Below, one piece after another: positions 1-11,514 of a stretch of 64,000 bases of DNA. Below the pieces are notes generated by a model that was not told the DNA's origin, did not search any database, and saw only the letters and a program-made list of their open reading frames with translations. The position numbers and the translations under genes were made by a program. The stretch spans positions 62,001-126,000 of the forward strand of contig JAVYIG010004967.1 of NCBI GenBank assembly GCA_035222895.1. Direction: 5' to 3'. Source of the DNA: Strongylocentrotus droebachiensis (lineage: Eukaryota > Echinodermata > Echinoidea > Camarodonta > Strongylocentrotidae). Every line of letters starts with the position of its first letter. Position 1 is the stretch's first letter.

Positions 1-230
1 TTCATAAAATTCGAGAATCCTGCATACATCATCGCTGAAGGTGATGTAGACTTTGCTCAAGGTTCCTTTCACTTGTAAAATAAAATAAAAGATTCTTCGA
101 ACAACATTGCTGCTTTCATAATAATTGCATTTACTTGAATAACTTGCTACAGAATGATTGCAAATTTTCATTTGGTTTTGTTTTTATCCCTTTTTTGGTG
201 GGACACATTTAAACTACGTTCTCTCCGCAG

Positions 231-297
231 ACTAGACTCTTGATCGTCGATTTGAACGATACCAGACAAGTTCAGGGTCTTGAGACGGAGACTAAAG
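231..297 (+). other. Possible small plus-strand exon, duplicated at 633-680
   Basis: A good acceptor-like tract (ACGTTCTCTCCGCAG) ends at 230 and a donor-like AAAG|GTATGA begins at 298. Between them is an open 67-base frame that would read LLIVDLNDTRQVQGLETETK. A 55-bp segment containing most of it and the donor is repeated at 633-687, also open (LNGTSQVQGLQTETT) and with an even better donor, ACAG|GTATGA. If real, it belongs to an unrecognised plus-strand gene lying inside or across the FNDC3 intron. Chance splice-like motifs in a duplicated non-coding segment are at least as likely. Confidence 0.2.
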
Positions 298-687
298 GTA
301 TGAAAAGGCCTGCCTTCACTAGCTCGAGATTGCCAAATATCCCGCTATTTTAACTATCCCGATCCGCAAACTATCCAGCTAATTTGCGTCTTCATTAGCC
401 CGCAGTTGCAATTAGTGGGATATTTGATTGAGAAAATATCCCAATGAATCTTGGTCTTGTTTCCAAAATATCCCGCTATTTTGTAAATAGCAGGCTAATT
501 TGCGCCCTTCCAAGCCTGTATGTGATGAGCGTAGTGGTCTGGTGAAAACGCAATTTCGAGCTTCGGGATAATATCCCGAGTCTGAAAATAGCGGGTTATT
601 TGGCAAACTCGAGCTGATGAAATCGGGTCTTGTTTGAATGGTACCAGTCAAGTTCAGGGTCTTCAGACGGAGACTACAGGTATGAAA
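251..687. repeat. 55-bp direct repeats bracketing MITE copy 1
   Basis: Bases 251-305 and 633-687 are both 55 bp and differ at about five positions, with no gaps. They share CAAGTTCAGGGTCTT and AGGTATGAAA. They are too long for an ordinary target-site duplication, so they probably represent an older tandem duplication with the MITE lying between the units. Confidence 0.75.
306..630. mobile_element. MITE, family 1 (AGCTCGAGATTGCC TIRs), copy 1
   Basis: This is a non-coding element of about 325 bp with inverted ends. The left end reads AGGCCTG...AGCTCGAGATTGCC followed by AAATATCCCGCTATTTT. The right end is its reverse complement (AAAATAGCGGG...GGCAAACTCGAGCT). Internal copies of ATATCCCGCTATTTT suggest further folding. 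A near-identical element lies at 12205-12536 and a half copy at 11425-11514. It sits exactly between two 55-bp direct repeats (251-305 and 633-687). Confidence 0.8.
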
Positions 688-875
688 GACTCTGCATTAT
701 GTTCAGAAGGCATTCTGGCACGCAGGCTATGTACACATGAAAACATTCCAGCACCCTAACTATTCCATACCTCCAAATCATGTCATGGTTGGTATGGGGG
801 CTCACAGTTCCGTGCCATAATGCATCTAGACCTCTTCCTTTCGACTACATGTAGGCCTGCTCCTGCAACCAGATT

Positions 876-1060
876 TCTTGTCTGTCTGTCTGTCCGTCTG
901 TCAGTCTACGTTGTGTCTGTCTGTAGTCTGTCTGTCTGTGTGTGTAACTATTTATCTGTCTGTCCATCTGTCACAATGCCACAATGCATCTAGGCCTCTA
1001 TCAGTTACTCCCTCACCGAAATGACACCCATTTGTCGGTCTGTCTGTCTGTCTGTCCGTG
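876..1060. repeat. (TGTC)n-type microsatellite clusters
   Basis: Runs of TGTCTGTCTGTC with interruptions appear near 880-965 and 1033-1060. They give rise to the spurious Cys/Val-rich open frame at 1021-1242. Confidence 0.8.
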
Positions 1061-2812
1061 TTAGGCGTGTTACTGTCTATATGTTGGTCTGTTTGTCCGC
1101 CTGTCTTTCTCTTAATCTGCCAATTCATCTTCCTCTAGTCTACCACATCCTCATACATCCTCCCCTCTTTGGACTATTTCTGAACACATTCACAGACATT
1201 TTTCTTGGAATAAGCCTATATGTAGCATTTTCATCTTTCTAAATCTCTTTCAATGTGGTTTTTGAAAATGTTGAAAGTCACCTCCTAGCCTGAAATATAC
1301 ATTGATATCTTGTAATGTGGATAAAAACGTTCATATCTAACTGCTTCTTCCTCTTGGCCTCTCAAGAGCCCACTTCCTTTGGTCATAGGCCTACATCTTT
1401 GCCTCCCCTAACCCTTTCCCCCCTTTCCCATTCCCACTTATTTTCATCTTTACTTGCTACATGTAGTTCATGTTCATTACATTACATTTTGACCTCCTTC
1501 CCGCCCCCGCCCGGCCCCCTCCCAAAAAGATTTTTTTCTTCTCAGTTTCCTAAAATTCAGTTTGACAGTCCCTCATATTTCCTTGCAGTACAGTATATTG
1601 GAACCACCAGACAATCACCAAAAGGGTAATGCCACTTTACCCTTGCATTCATTATTCTCCTAAAAACGTGAATCACAGAATTTGGACCCAACCTTCAAAT
1701 CAAAGGAATTTCAAAGAAACAGGTACCCAGTTGCCAAGCTTAATAAAACTTTCACAGATCATTAACAAAAATACGTCCAATGCAACAAGTGCTTGATCAT
1801 TACGCCACTTTTGACCAGTGGTTGCCAACAGTTCACCAACGGCTTCCGCATTTGGATGTTAAACTGAAGAATGACAGTGCATTGTCATACTCCTATGACC
1901 AATATTTAAATATATATCAACTGTTACGAGTACAGTCAATAGCTTTCATTACCATTTGGGGCTGGCTGAAGAAACTGATGCTCAATCTTGATCAACCCTG
2001 TGATCTACCTGAAGCCTTGGAACGATTTTTGAGAACTAATGATTCAGACTTTAAACCAAATTATCTTCAGAAGCGGTTCATCTTCTGAGACTATCTCAGC
2101 AATTTGCCACCAGTGAGTGCAGACGTCATAGTATCAACTACGCTAATTGCCCCCCTCCCCAGCTTCAACCCTTTATTCACCTTATGAACCCCCCCTCCTC
2201 CTCTTCAAAGGATACCGGTACAGCAAGAGAGGACTACTAGTTTGCCCAGTCCCTCAAACAGGATATACTTTCAAAGACCCTACAAATTATTCCAAAACTT
2301 TTGCCCTATATTCTACTAGAATTTAAACACGGATGCTTGGCTTCAGCATTTGTTGAAAACTGGATTTAACAAAGGAGGTTACTCTCAAGTTTTCCTTTGT
2401 TAAACATGATCTTAGACTCTAGGTTGGGGTATAACTGCCTTCGCATTGTGATTCAAACCTTACATGGCATGGAAGTCTGGAAAACTTGCAATATTCATGA
2501 AAGCTTCTTGCAAAGTTTCACGTTTGACTGTACTTGGTTTCAAACAAACACAAATGTTACACATACAAACAAATTCATGATTTCAATGGATTCCCAATCA
2601 TGATGGTGCGTGATAGATTCCTTCAATCGGGTAACAACAATTTTCACACTGGATGATGCGGCCAAGGGCCCCCAAGGTCGCCCCCTTGGCTCGCCCCCAA
2701 AGCCTCACATCGGAGTTAATCCCAATATTTGACGACATATCAATAACACAAGACACGTCTCACGCTGTCTTTCTAACTATAACAACCTAAGCCCACACAC
2801 GGAGCACAGACG

Positions 2813-3080
2813 AAAGACAAGAGGCCAATCTGATGGGTATACTTTTAAAACATTATTTGCTCCGGATCGTTGCCATTTTTGTCCGCTTTAATTTACTTCT
2901 TTTCCAAATGATCCATTCCACTGTAAAAAGGCATCATGCAATGTAAAGACAAGAGGCTATTCTGATGGGTATACTAAACATTTTTTGCTTCGGATCATTG
3001 CCAGTTTTGTCCGCTCTACTCGACTTCTTTTGGACTTTTACAAATCATCCCTTCTACTGTAAAAGGGCATAATGGAATGT
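2813..3080. repeat. Tandem duplication, period about 132 bp
   Basis: The two units start with AAAGACAAGAGGC at 2813 and 2945. They share TCTGATGGGTATAC, GATC-TTGCCA-TTTTGTCCGCT and ACTGTAAAA-GGCAT in the same order, diverged by substitutions and small indels. Confidence 0.8.
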
Positions 3081-3956
3081 GGATATAATGAAAGCAAATT
3101 GGTAGGAGAGAAACTTGAGGTATCTAAACAGGGGATGTTGCAAGTATCATTCCTCTGATCTGGCTATGTCTTACATCTTGACTAAAGTCATTCTATTTTG
3201 TTAGCAACTGCTAATTAATTCCCTTCCCAACAAGCAGAGATGGGAATGAAAGAGATCATGTCTGCATACTACACAGTCAACCATAAACCATTTGGCTTGG
3301 CTGCTCAAGGGCCAAGCATCTCAATTTTAACATCTCCCAGTTTATCCCCACTCGGAATATGGTCAAAGAGCCTTGCAGAAAAGCCTGAAATCTCGTCAAA
3401 TCCTTGAACAAATCCTCTTAGAGTGGCTATAGTGCCTTCAGACGAGTCTCCGCATCCTGCAAAACATATTTCCTTGGCCCGCAACATGGCAAACCTGTAC
3501 ACTGTTTCTCTACCTCTCTGGACTCTATGAAGCTCTACCTACATAGTCAGCCAAAATTCCTGCAATCAGGCTTCAAAACTAAGCAACATCGCTTAACCTT
3601 TGATGAATCCGCCCCAAAGCCATTGCTACATGTAACTATAGTTTTTTGTTATCCTAAAGAGATCTTTATACAGTCAGCTAGAGTATCCGATACTGTTCAA
3701 TCAGGTAACTGCCTCCACCCGATGCAACATCTTCTCTTGACCTTCAATGTGGCTTCCCTGAAAACCATAACAGACTACTATTCTAGTAGATCCAAAAACA
3801 TCTTTTATACAGTCAGCTAGTCTTAGAAACTGTTACCAGGACAACTTTTCTTTCTGCCATGATGCTCTCCGAACAGTCAGCCAGTGTGCCTTCAGTTAGG
3901 TAACTTCCTCCAACCTATACAACATTCTCTAGACCAGGACCTTCGACAAGACTTAC

Positions 3957-4188
3957 TTGTAAATGGTTCCAGGACTACAGTTCTTGGCTTTGTCCAGAAC
4001 TTTGAGTTCGTAGCTGATGGCCGTAGGATCTATCCCGTGGTCTTCGTACAGGTCTTCATCACCTTGGCCCGAGTGGTAGGGTTCTGGTATTGACCACCTG
4101 ACCGTTGCTGACCGGGCTGTGATCTGCTCCACCTCCGGCACCTGGATACTGGACAATAGATCCTTGAGTCTCTTGACTTGAGGGTTTT
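3957..4188 (-). CDS. FNDC3: FNDC3-like protein, coding exon 4 (start of FN3 domain 1)
   Basis: The exon has 232 bases, with acceptor TCTTTTACAG before 4188 and donor TACAA|GTAAGT at 3956. G from exon 3 plus AA makes Glu, giving DESE-ENPQVKRLKDLLSSIQ. The segment then reads VPEVEQITARSATVRWSIPEP and ends AISYELKVLDKAKN...TIYK. This matches the opening A-C strands of the first FN3 domain of FNDC3 (human FEALLSNI...DIQARTVVLTWSPP...YGYEVLI), including the conserved core Trp and Tyr. The exon exits in phase 2, so the rest of this FN3 domain lies in an exon not found here, presumably beyond position 1. It brings the coding sequence visible in the window to 1598 bases, about 532 residues of a protein that in vertebrates has roughly 1200. 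Confidence 0.88.
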
Positions 4189-4893
4189 CTGTAAAAGATT
4201 AAATAAAAATGACATCAAATGATGAATAAAACATTTCTTTGAATCTTTTTATACTCTTAAATAAAATAAATGAATACTATCTTCTGTCTCTGCCTTGGCC
4301 TAGAAACTGACTCTGATGGACAAAAAGAAATCAAAATCAGTCACGTCTTTTTGATGATGACCTTACAAGTTCAGTCCCAAGACATAAATAATAAAATCTG
4401 ATTAATACACTTAAAATGGTTGGAAGGTATTGAAAGATGGAAATGAATATTGATAATAAAATTTGACACCTATAAATGTTAGTGACTAACAAAACTAAAT
4501 CTCTATTTTTAATCAACCATTGGAGCTCTCAATTTCTTTACAATAACATTTTTTTTAAACTCTTTTAAACAAATGCTTCCAATTAGCTACCAATTCTGGC
4601 AATCACAAAGTTAAATCTTTGACATACATGTACAACATTAACATCACTTGTGTAATGAACATGAAGTTAAATATATTCATATAAAACCTTGGACTGGCAC
4701 AACCCATATAAACATTATGTTGTTTAGTTTCCCAAAGTTAATCATACATGTACATCCATTTGGAGGTTCATGTAATAGAGGTATAACCTCCAGCCAAATC
4801 GTCAATTAGATAATTAGAGTCATATCATGGATACATCACGAAGTCCATGGATACACGTAGCTTCAGTAACCAAGGTAAAGAGACAACGACATA

Positions 4894-5114
4894 GATCCTG
4901 TTCGCATTAGAAAAGATAGCGCGATCCAGTGTGTGCTAGATTGTGCTATTCCAAAGATGGGAACAGGTCGACACCACTTTGGTCCACCCAAGGGAGGACC
5001 AAAGTGATCCTAAACGGGAGAACTCTGGAGCACCTGCTAGGGGTGTTAAATGAGGGATAGCTCGAGCAAGGCGTGCTAGATCAAGCTATCTCTTATAGTG
5101 AGAATGGGCAATTT
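4894..5114. mobile_element. Degenerate MITE-like inverted repeat
   Basis: The left side has GTTCGCATTAGAAAAGATAGC. The right side, read in reverse, has CATTCTCACTATAAGAGATAGC, with GATC next to each. The ends match only partly and no target duplication is clear. The interior contains a short palindrome, TTTGGTCC...GGACCAAA. Confidence 0.4.
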
Positions 5115-5844
5115 GAGCAGATTCTGCTTGTACCCTTGTAAAGTGGTTTGACCCTAGTTATCTTTCAAACAAAAAAATCAAGGAGTTGGCTTTGTAATAA
5201 CACGGGAAATGGTACTATGGTGTTTAGTTTGTCATGGCAACAATGGCTCTCAAAAGAGGTCCTCCTACAGATCAGCCCAAATGACCGCAATTGTGAACGC
5301 ATCGAGTGCCAGCAGAACCCCTTGGCTCACGCCATGGCTCGTGCTATAATACCGCGACCAACGAAAAAAATACACGGTGGCGACGGGCGATTCGCCCCTT
5401 AAACCTTTGAAATCGCCACGGTAAAAATCAAGACGAGGGCGAAAAAAAATCAATATATCTTGAAAAATCGCCCCCGCCATGAATTGATATTCCCTAGGAA
5501 TTAATAAATCAATTTATTGATGTGTCTGAGTGAAATCTCCGTTCCAACTACCAACTCCAAAACTAGAAACTTCCATCAACATTTTAAAAGTTTTGTGAGT
5601 TGCAGCGGATCGGCGGTCGTACCTACTGTAGCTAGATCTACAGCGGTATCCGCCTGCGCCTAAGCTCCCAGCGGCCGGACAGGCCACCGGCCCCGATGGA
5701 AATACAGAGTAGTTTTGTGCACAGCATGAATGCATACGCAGTTCGCACATGTTCACAATACTAGCTCAGCTCCAGCGCGCGCCCGCACGCTCCTAGTATG
5801 AAGCAAATAAGTATTTGCGAGTGACGAGAGCTGAACTGCTAGCG

Positions 5845-6522
5845 ACCAAATTGGTACGTAATATGTTTATTTAGTCTTTTTTCTGGCCCTAATTTTTATC
5901 ATGGACAATGCAATCCCATTAAAAAAAATGTTATTCCGTCTAAAATTGTGTTATTTATAAGTTAAAACCATTAAATGCGAGTATATTTTTTTACTGTTGT
6001 CCCACATACTGATATATATGTTGTAACAAAACGTGCAAAATCAATGCCGGATTTTTTCCTGTAAAATCGGTATAAAGCAAGTTTCGTAGACAGAAATTGA
6101 ATTTTGTTATAAAAAAAACGTAAATAAATATATAAAGGATGTTCCTACTCCTCAGAATTTTTCTTACAACTGTTTAATTAAATTAAATTATTTATATACG
6201 ATTGATGCCAGGCCCAATTGTCATGAGTGATGGCATCAATTTCTGTCTACGAAATGAAACTAGCTTTGGCTTGGCCTTTAGAATTAGAGTCTATAAAAAC
6301 AAAATAAGGCCATGATTTTGCATGTTTCGGCATAACAAATACATCGGTATGTAGGACAACAGTAAAAATATTTACTCACATTTAATGGTTATAAATAACA
6401 CAATTTTAAAGGGAGTTAGGTCTAGTCTACTTTTTTTTTTAATGGGATTGCATTGTCCATGATAACAATTAAATTTGGGACAGAAAAAAAAGACTAAATA
6501 ACATATTACCTACCAATTTGGT
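5845..6522. mobile_element. Foldback element with arms of about 270 bp
   Basis: The left end reads ACCAAATTGGTACGTAATATG and the right end is its inverse (CATATTACCTACCAATTTGGT). Matching continues inward through the TTTAGTCTTTTTT, TGGACAATGCAATCCCATT, AATTGTGTTATTTATAA, ACTGTTGTCCCACATACTGAT and CGTAGACAGAAATTGA blocks, to a short loop near 6120-6230. No protein is encoded. A related one-armed copy is at 18252-18640. The CG-rich left flank (5590-5840) may belong to a larger host element. Confidence 0.8.
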
Positions 6523-7315
6523 TGTTAGTATTATGATGGCTAAGGAAAAACACAACTTATTGTTACAGCTTACAATATGGCTTTAAGAAAGTGGCCCCTT
6601 AGTTTTTTTTAGGCAATGGGGAAAAGTAGCCCCCATACAAAAATTAATTCCTAGCGCGCTAGCCTGCGTGTCAGTGATAATATTTTCTTAGGATATGAAA
6701 AACGAACAGTTAAACAAAACACTCCTTTTGACAAGTTTTAGTTAAATGTATATGTAAATCATAAAGCCACACGTTTAACACAAAGTGAATAAATCATGGG
6801 TATCTGAATGTCTGCAATACTCTACATGACATATGTACGCTACAATTGTATCTATAATTGCCTTTGCTTGGAATTTAATTAGGTAAAACAGTGTTTAAAA
6901 AAAATACAACCTTTAAAAAAAAAGGCCCCCCTGAGCTCCAAAATAGCCACCGCAAAATAATTAAGGGGGGCTATTTTTTTAAGGGAAAATCTGAAAAGAG
7001 CCCTCGTAAAAAAAAAAGTAATTTTTTGGTTGACCGCGACCCACTGTCTACCCTTGCAATGAGAATGGGGTCCAAGCGTCGAAGCGGTTAGGGGTTGCCA
7101 TATTCATCCCATCTCATTTTGCTTTAGCGCAACCCTTGTCATAATTACGTTAATGATGTGTTGTATCTTGTGGTAATCTTTTGACAGCCATGTGTGTGTT
7201 TAAGTACTTGAGATGGAAAAAACAGATTAGGACTTGGGAAAGCAAGCTTGTTCAGAAGTGAGGAAATTCATATGAAACTGGTATAAAGAAACGTATAAAG
7301 AATCGTCATATAGCG

Positions 7316-7668
7316 AAGGGGCTTTCACACTAGATAAGAACATTGTATACAGAAAGTAGTTTTGAAGAGATCAGTTGGCCTGACAACTGGTCAAACATCA
7401 GTGCATGCTCCCAATCAGCGTTGTCAAATTATACGTTTTTTGTACGATAAGAAGTTCAGACTAGAACACGACCCTGATATTTTATCAAGTTTTTGTTCAA
7501 AATGATGCCCAAACATGCTTTTCGCTGTACAAAGTTTCATTATAACACGTTTTGTTGAATGATATTTTTTTACAGAACATTAAGACTAGAACAAAAGGTA
7601 ATTTCTAATATCGTACAGCTATACAATTCTTGTATACAATGAAATTATGATAGTGTGAATGGGGGCAA
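7316..7668. mobile_element. MITE with GGGGC-TTCACACTA ends
   Basis: The left end GGGGCTTTCACACTAGATAAG, followed by ACATTGTATACA, is mirrored at the right by TTGTATACAATGAAATTATG with TAGTGTGAATGGGGGC. Flanking and internal bits such as ACGTATAAAGAATCGTC recur near 45.5, 48.0 and 58.3 kb, so this is probably one of a diverged family. Confidence 0.6.
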
Positions 7669-8345
7669 AGGTGCTACTTCTGTCTTTAATTCTACTGAGA
7701 GAGAATCAGCTGTGGAGATGAATATCAGGACACTGGTTATCATATTGTCATCAGGAATTCTGATAGGTGTTGTGGTTAGTGATTATATCATGTCGATTGA
7801 TGTAAAGATACCACGTGGTTGACATGGGTTTTTTTTCTTTGTCAACAGGAGAAGTTGCAGGTACATGACATGACATAAATATGTCAAAAATTTCATACAA
7901 ATAGAACTAATTTTGAAAAATTGATTTCTTCAAGCTTCAATGTGTGATTATGATCAAAAATTTTCATTAAATAATCCTTAATATGATTTTAAAAGTTAAC
8001 CTGTTACTTGTAACTCAAAATCATGAATAAATCTACGGTACTCGTAAAACTGACCTTAAAATTCTTTAATTTTAAAGTTTAATTTTTCATGAATCCATTA
8101 CTATAAAAAAAATACACCTGATGTGCAATATGTTGTGAATATTTCTTTTCCTGCTCTTCCCCTGTTATTTTTAGAGGCATCCTCAAATTTCCTGCAATAC
8201 AGTCCAGACAATTTCCTTGTTTTTCCCGGCTGGTAAAGTAATTTCATTCAAATGAAGCTTTAAATGCACACTTGTTTGGGGGAAAATCCTTTGACATGAA
8301 CTACATTGTACCTCATGGTGGTAGTCTGTGTTATCGACACTTTAA

Positions 8346-8512
8346 ATGCCCCACTGCACTACTTATAGCTACTTGCGCCCTCTATGTAGCAAACAATGCC
8401 TTATCGGTGCCTGTTGGTCCCCCATGATCCCCCTTTTCTTATGAGATAACCACCTGTCAGTGATCTTGCAGGGAGGTCTAATCCCCCCTGGCCAACCTAG
8501 TGCAGAAAGGCT
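8346..8512. mobile_element. TTAA-flanked MITE, copy 1 of 2
   Basis: The 167-bp element lies between TTAA at 8342-8345 and TTAA at 8513-8516. Its termini are imperfect inverted repeats (ATGCCCCACTGCAC versus AGCCTTTCTGCAC). The interior, with TAGCTACTTGCGCCCTCTA and ATAACCACCTGTCAGTGATC, recurs at 47511-47700. TTAA duplication is typical of piggyBac and Kolobok-type transposons; the superfamily is inferred from that alone. Confidence 0.75.
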
Positions 8513-10953
8513 TTAAACCACTTTGCAAGGGAATTTCATGACTGCCGATCTTCTATAGCAAAAATTTGAAACCTCTGCAGATAAAGGTGGGAATCCTGTA
8601 TATTTTAAAAGCTTCTACAAAAAATATAATAATACCAGATAAAGAAGAGCAAATAGGGTTTTATTATAGTTTGATGGCTACAAACAGGAAACATTCCTCC
8701 AAAATAAGAATGGTTGGCAGCTTTCGACTTTGAACCCATTAAATCTTGGGCCTACTTTCGCAATGTATTTGTTATTTCCACACTCAAGCAATGTTATTTT
8801 CATTTTTTTTCCTTTCTCTATTCTTTTTTCAGTGCAGATTCAGAGACATAGAAAACTGAAGGGAAACTTTACCTCAAAGAATATGTGTCGGTATGCTGAA
8901 AGATGGGATTTATTCCTGTCTATTGATTTACAATATTACTTACAAAAACATGTAAGAGATAATTATATACAATTGAAGATATTCTTGGCATGATGTAAAT
9001 ATGTTGGCATGACATGGGCGGAGCAATTTTCTTGATGTGACATAACCATGCACCAAGCTCTATTTTGAAAGACTTTTGAATTCAATAACAAAACTTTTTC
9101 TTTTCATTGAGGGAAAATCATAGCTGAGAAGGTAACAAATTTACATTGGTGAAAATATATATAATGTTCAGGGGAACAATTGTATTTCAAATCTCTCTCT
9201 CCTCTATTATATTTTCAATGAGAATATACATTATCTTCATTTTAAGCTGATGCCTGCAAAACACATTTAAAAGTTCATGCAACATTACAAACACTTTTGT
9301 AAGTGTTGTGCTTTCTAAATCTATTCAGCAATCATACATGCATATGGATAAAATCGGCCATATCAAATTTACATACATGTACATGTAGGCCTTCAAGTTT
9401 TGAGAGCGAAATATCTCACCAAAAGCTTGATTTTCTTTGTACCTTAAAATGAGATTAGATTTTAAAATGTTTGTTTTCAAAAATCAATGTATCAACTGTT
9501 TAAATCATTTGACAGTTTTTTGAAGATCATGATGCATCCAGATCATAGAAATTAGAAGCAAATTATGAATCCGTTACTGGAAGCATCTGGGAGACATTTC
9601 CTAACATTAAAAAACAAAATGATAGTATCATAGAATGTTTCACATTTTAATCATCATCAAATTACGTTTGGGGAAGTTGGTAGGAAATTTGATATTTTCA
9701 TGTCTAATGTGTTTTTAATTGCTAATATCCTTGTTCATTTCCCGTGGGGAATTCCATACAAAACTTCTAGAATTTGCTTCTTTTGCTGGTTTTTTATTAT
9801 TATTCAAAATCAAATGTCGTCATATTCAACTTTGATCCCATCTCGTTCATATTGATGTTCTGTTATCTATATTTGTCTTATTTTCATGTATTGTGTTACT
9901 CACGATTAGTAATGACTCTCCAGTTATTTGTAAATATTGTGACTCTGTTTTGATATTTATAAGAAAACATACAACAAGAAAAGGTCTTGGTAAACCCCTG
10001 AAATCCAATGTTTTATTTTCGTTGTTTGTTGAACAGGGAGACACCTAAAATTCATCAAAGCACTGCCAATGAAAATAGAAAAGTTGTTGAGAGCAAATGG
10101 TGACTAGAACTGCAATCGTATTTGTAGCATCTAGAAGAGTAGAGATAGGTAAGCCAAAAACTGACCCAAAATGGAACCTGAATGGACATACACAAGTGAT
10201 TTCGAAAAAGACAAGAAATATAATTTTCAAGGGAACCAACAAAATTATTTATAGACAGTTGGTCGCTACAATAGGTGTATCATACTTGTGTAGATAGAAT
10301 CAACTTTGCACTACTAACAGCGACATGTCTGGAAAACCTCAGGCAAACACATTTTGAATTAGAATATGGTGGAAAACATGTCTTTTCTCCTCAGCTTGCC
10401 TCATATTGGCTCCTACATTTTTCTCTTCTGCCAAATCTTTTTTCGGTGGTAGTGGACACTATAAATCTAACCTTGAAATCAAAATTTAAACACTTTGAGG
10501 CAAACAACCTATTCCAGTAAATATTTGTGACCTTATAACAACTTTCATGGCCTAAAGACAGACAGAAAAAAGGAACACTTAATGCTACTGTTCAATGTGT
10601 AAAAACACATGTCACAGCAATTGCAGTCAATGTCAATGCTCTGACCTTTGACCCTCTCAAGTTCAACATCAAAAGAATTTTAATGACGGATGTGGTCAGC
10701 CCTGGGGGTTCAGGTCGGGGAGAAGTCAACAACTTTTAAAGTCACACTTCCATTTTCAGAGTGGATTGTTGTAACATTTTCCATGTGTATCCATTTTGAA
10801 ATCTTTTTCCCTCTTCTGTTTTTTTTCTTACTTTCCCTATACTCCCTACCCCCTCTTCTCCTTCTCACTTTTCATTATTTGCCTATTTTTATTAAATTAT
10901 CTTTCTTACACTTACAATGTACACTCATTCTCTTCCTCCCTCCCTCTCAATAT

Positions 10954-11385
10954 GGGGCCAGTCACCACGAAATGAGTCCAGTGTCGCATTAGGCTCAATC
11001 GTAGTAATAGCGATGTATAGTGTGTATGTACTGAAAATTGACCCACCTACCACATTTAAGATTTTTCCAAAAATCGACTTATTAATGTCTTGTAGTTTAT
11101 GTCCCCAGAGCTTAGGTCACGAAAATATCTCCTTCTAACATTTTTGGGCAAATAATATAGGCTATGTAATCTGAAATTATCACGAAAATGATGCATTTCT
11201 CAAAACTGGGTAATCCCATTGTTTATAAAGTCCAATTAGGTTTTTGTTCATATTTCTGGACATGATTTATCAATTTTAATGTGTGACCCCTTAATTTAAA
11301 GCTTACTTAATGTAGATTCATATAATACTTAAAAACAGGAATAAAAATTTTGACCAACTGGACTCATTTCGTGGTGACAGGCCCC
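10954..11385. mobile_element. MITE with GGGGCC-GTCACCACGAAATG TIRs
   Basis: The 432-bp element has ends GGGGCCAGTCACCACGAAAT plus GAGTCCAGT at the left and the inverse, ACTGGACTC...TGGTGACAGGCCCC, at the right. This gives about 30 bp of TIR with one visible mismatch. ATAT flanks both sides (10950-10953 and 11386-11389) and is a candidate 4-bp target duplication, though it is itself palindromic. The interior is AT-rich and non-coding. Confidence 0.8.
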
Positions 11386-11424
11386 ATATCTTTCTTTTCT
11401 ACCTACATTGTGCTCTCTATTTTA

Positions 11425-11514
11425 GATGAAGACGCAAATTAGCTGGATAAATTGCGATCAAGATAGAATAAAATAGCGGGTTATTTGGCAATCTGGAGCT
11501 GATCAAGACAGGCC
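11425..11514. mobile_element. MITE family 1, half copy
   Basis: This is only the right half of the family. It runs from GATGAAGACGCAAATTAGCTGG, through AAAATAGCGGGTTATTTGGCA, to GAGCTGATCAAGACAGGCC. The left terminus is missing. Confidence 0.7.

Larger units (their letters stand above)
1..3956 (-). other. Start of the FNDC3 intron after exon 4, open to the left
   Basis: There is no further FNDC3 exon that I can support. The stretch holds a MITE between 55-bp direct repeats (251-687), a TGTC-type microsatellite (880-1060), a 132-bp tandem duplication (2813-3080), and AT-rich unique sequence. The remaining open frames (for example 1780-2088 plus and 3305-3502 minus) have no recognisable family. 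Confidence 0.6.

Noticed and set aside
1..80. Candidate next FNDC3 exon (minus strand reading ...KGTLSKVYITFSDD)
   Set aside because: A KGT-S resemblance to the FNDC3 FN3 domain is only a few residues, the residues that follow do not fit, and the phase-2 join from exon 4 would read a frame with a stop.
1780..2088. 102-codon plus-strand open frame
   Set aside because: It starts with ATG and looks amphipathic, but I know no homologue and there is no supporting context; chance cannot be excluded.
3305..3502. 65-codon minus-strand frame with protein-like composition (AKEICFAGCGDSSEGTI...)
   Set aside because: No splice sites in a consistent phase with FNDC3, no recognisable family, and a size common by chance.
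5340..7045. Possible 1.7-kb element bounded by CGCGACCAACGAAAAAA and CGCGGTCAACCAAAAAA
   Set aside because: The second motif is on the opposite strand and similar, but the matching ends quickly and no target duplication was found; too weak to list.
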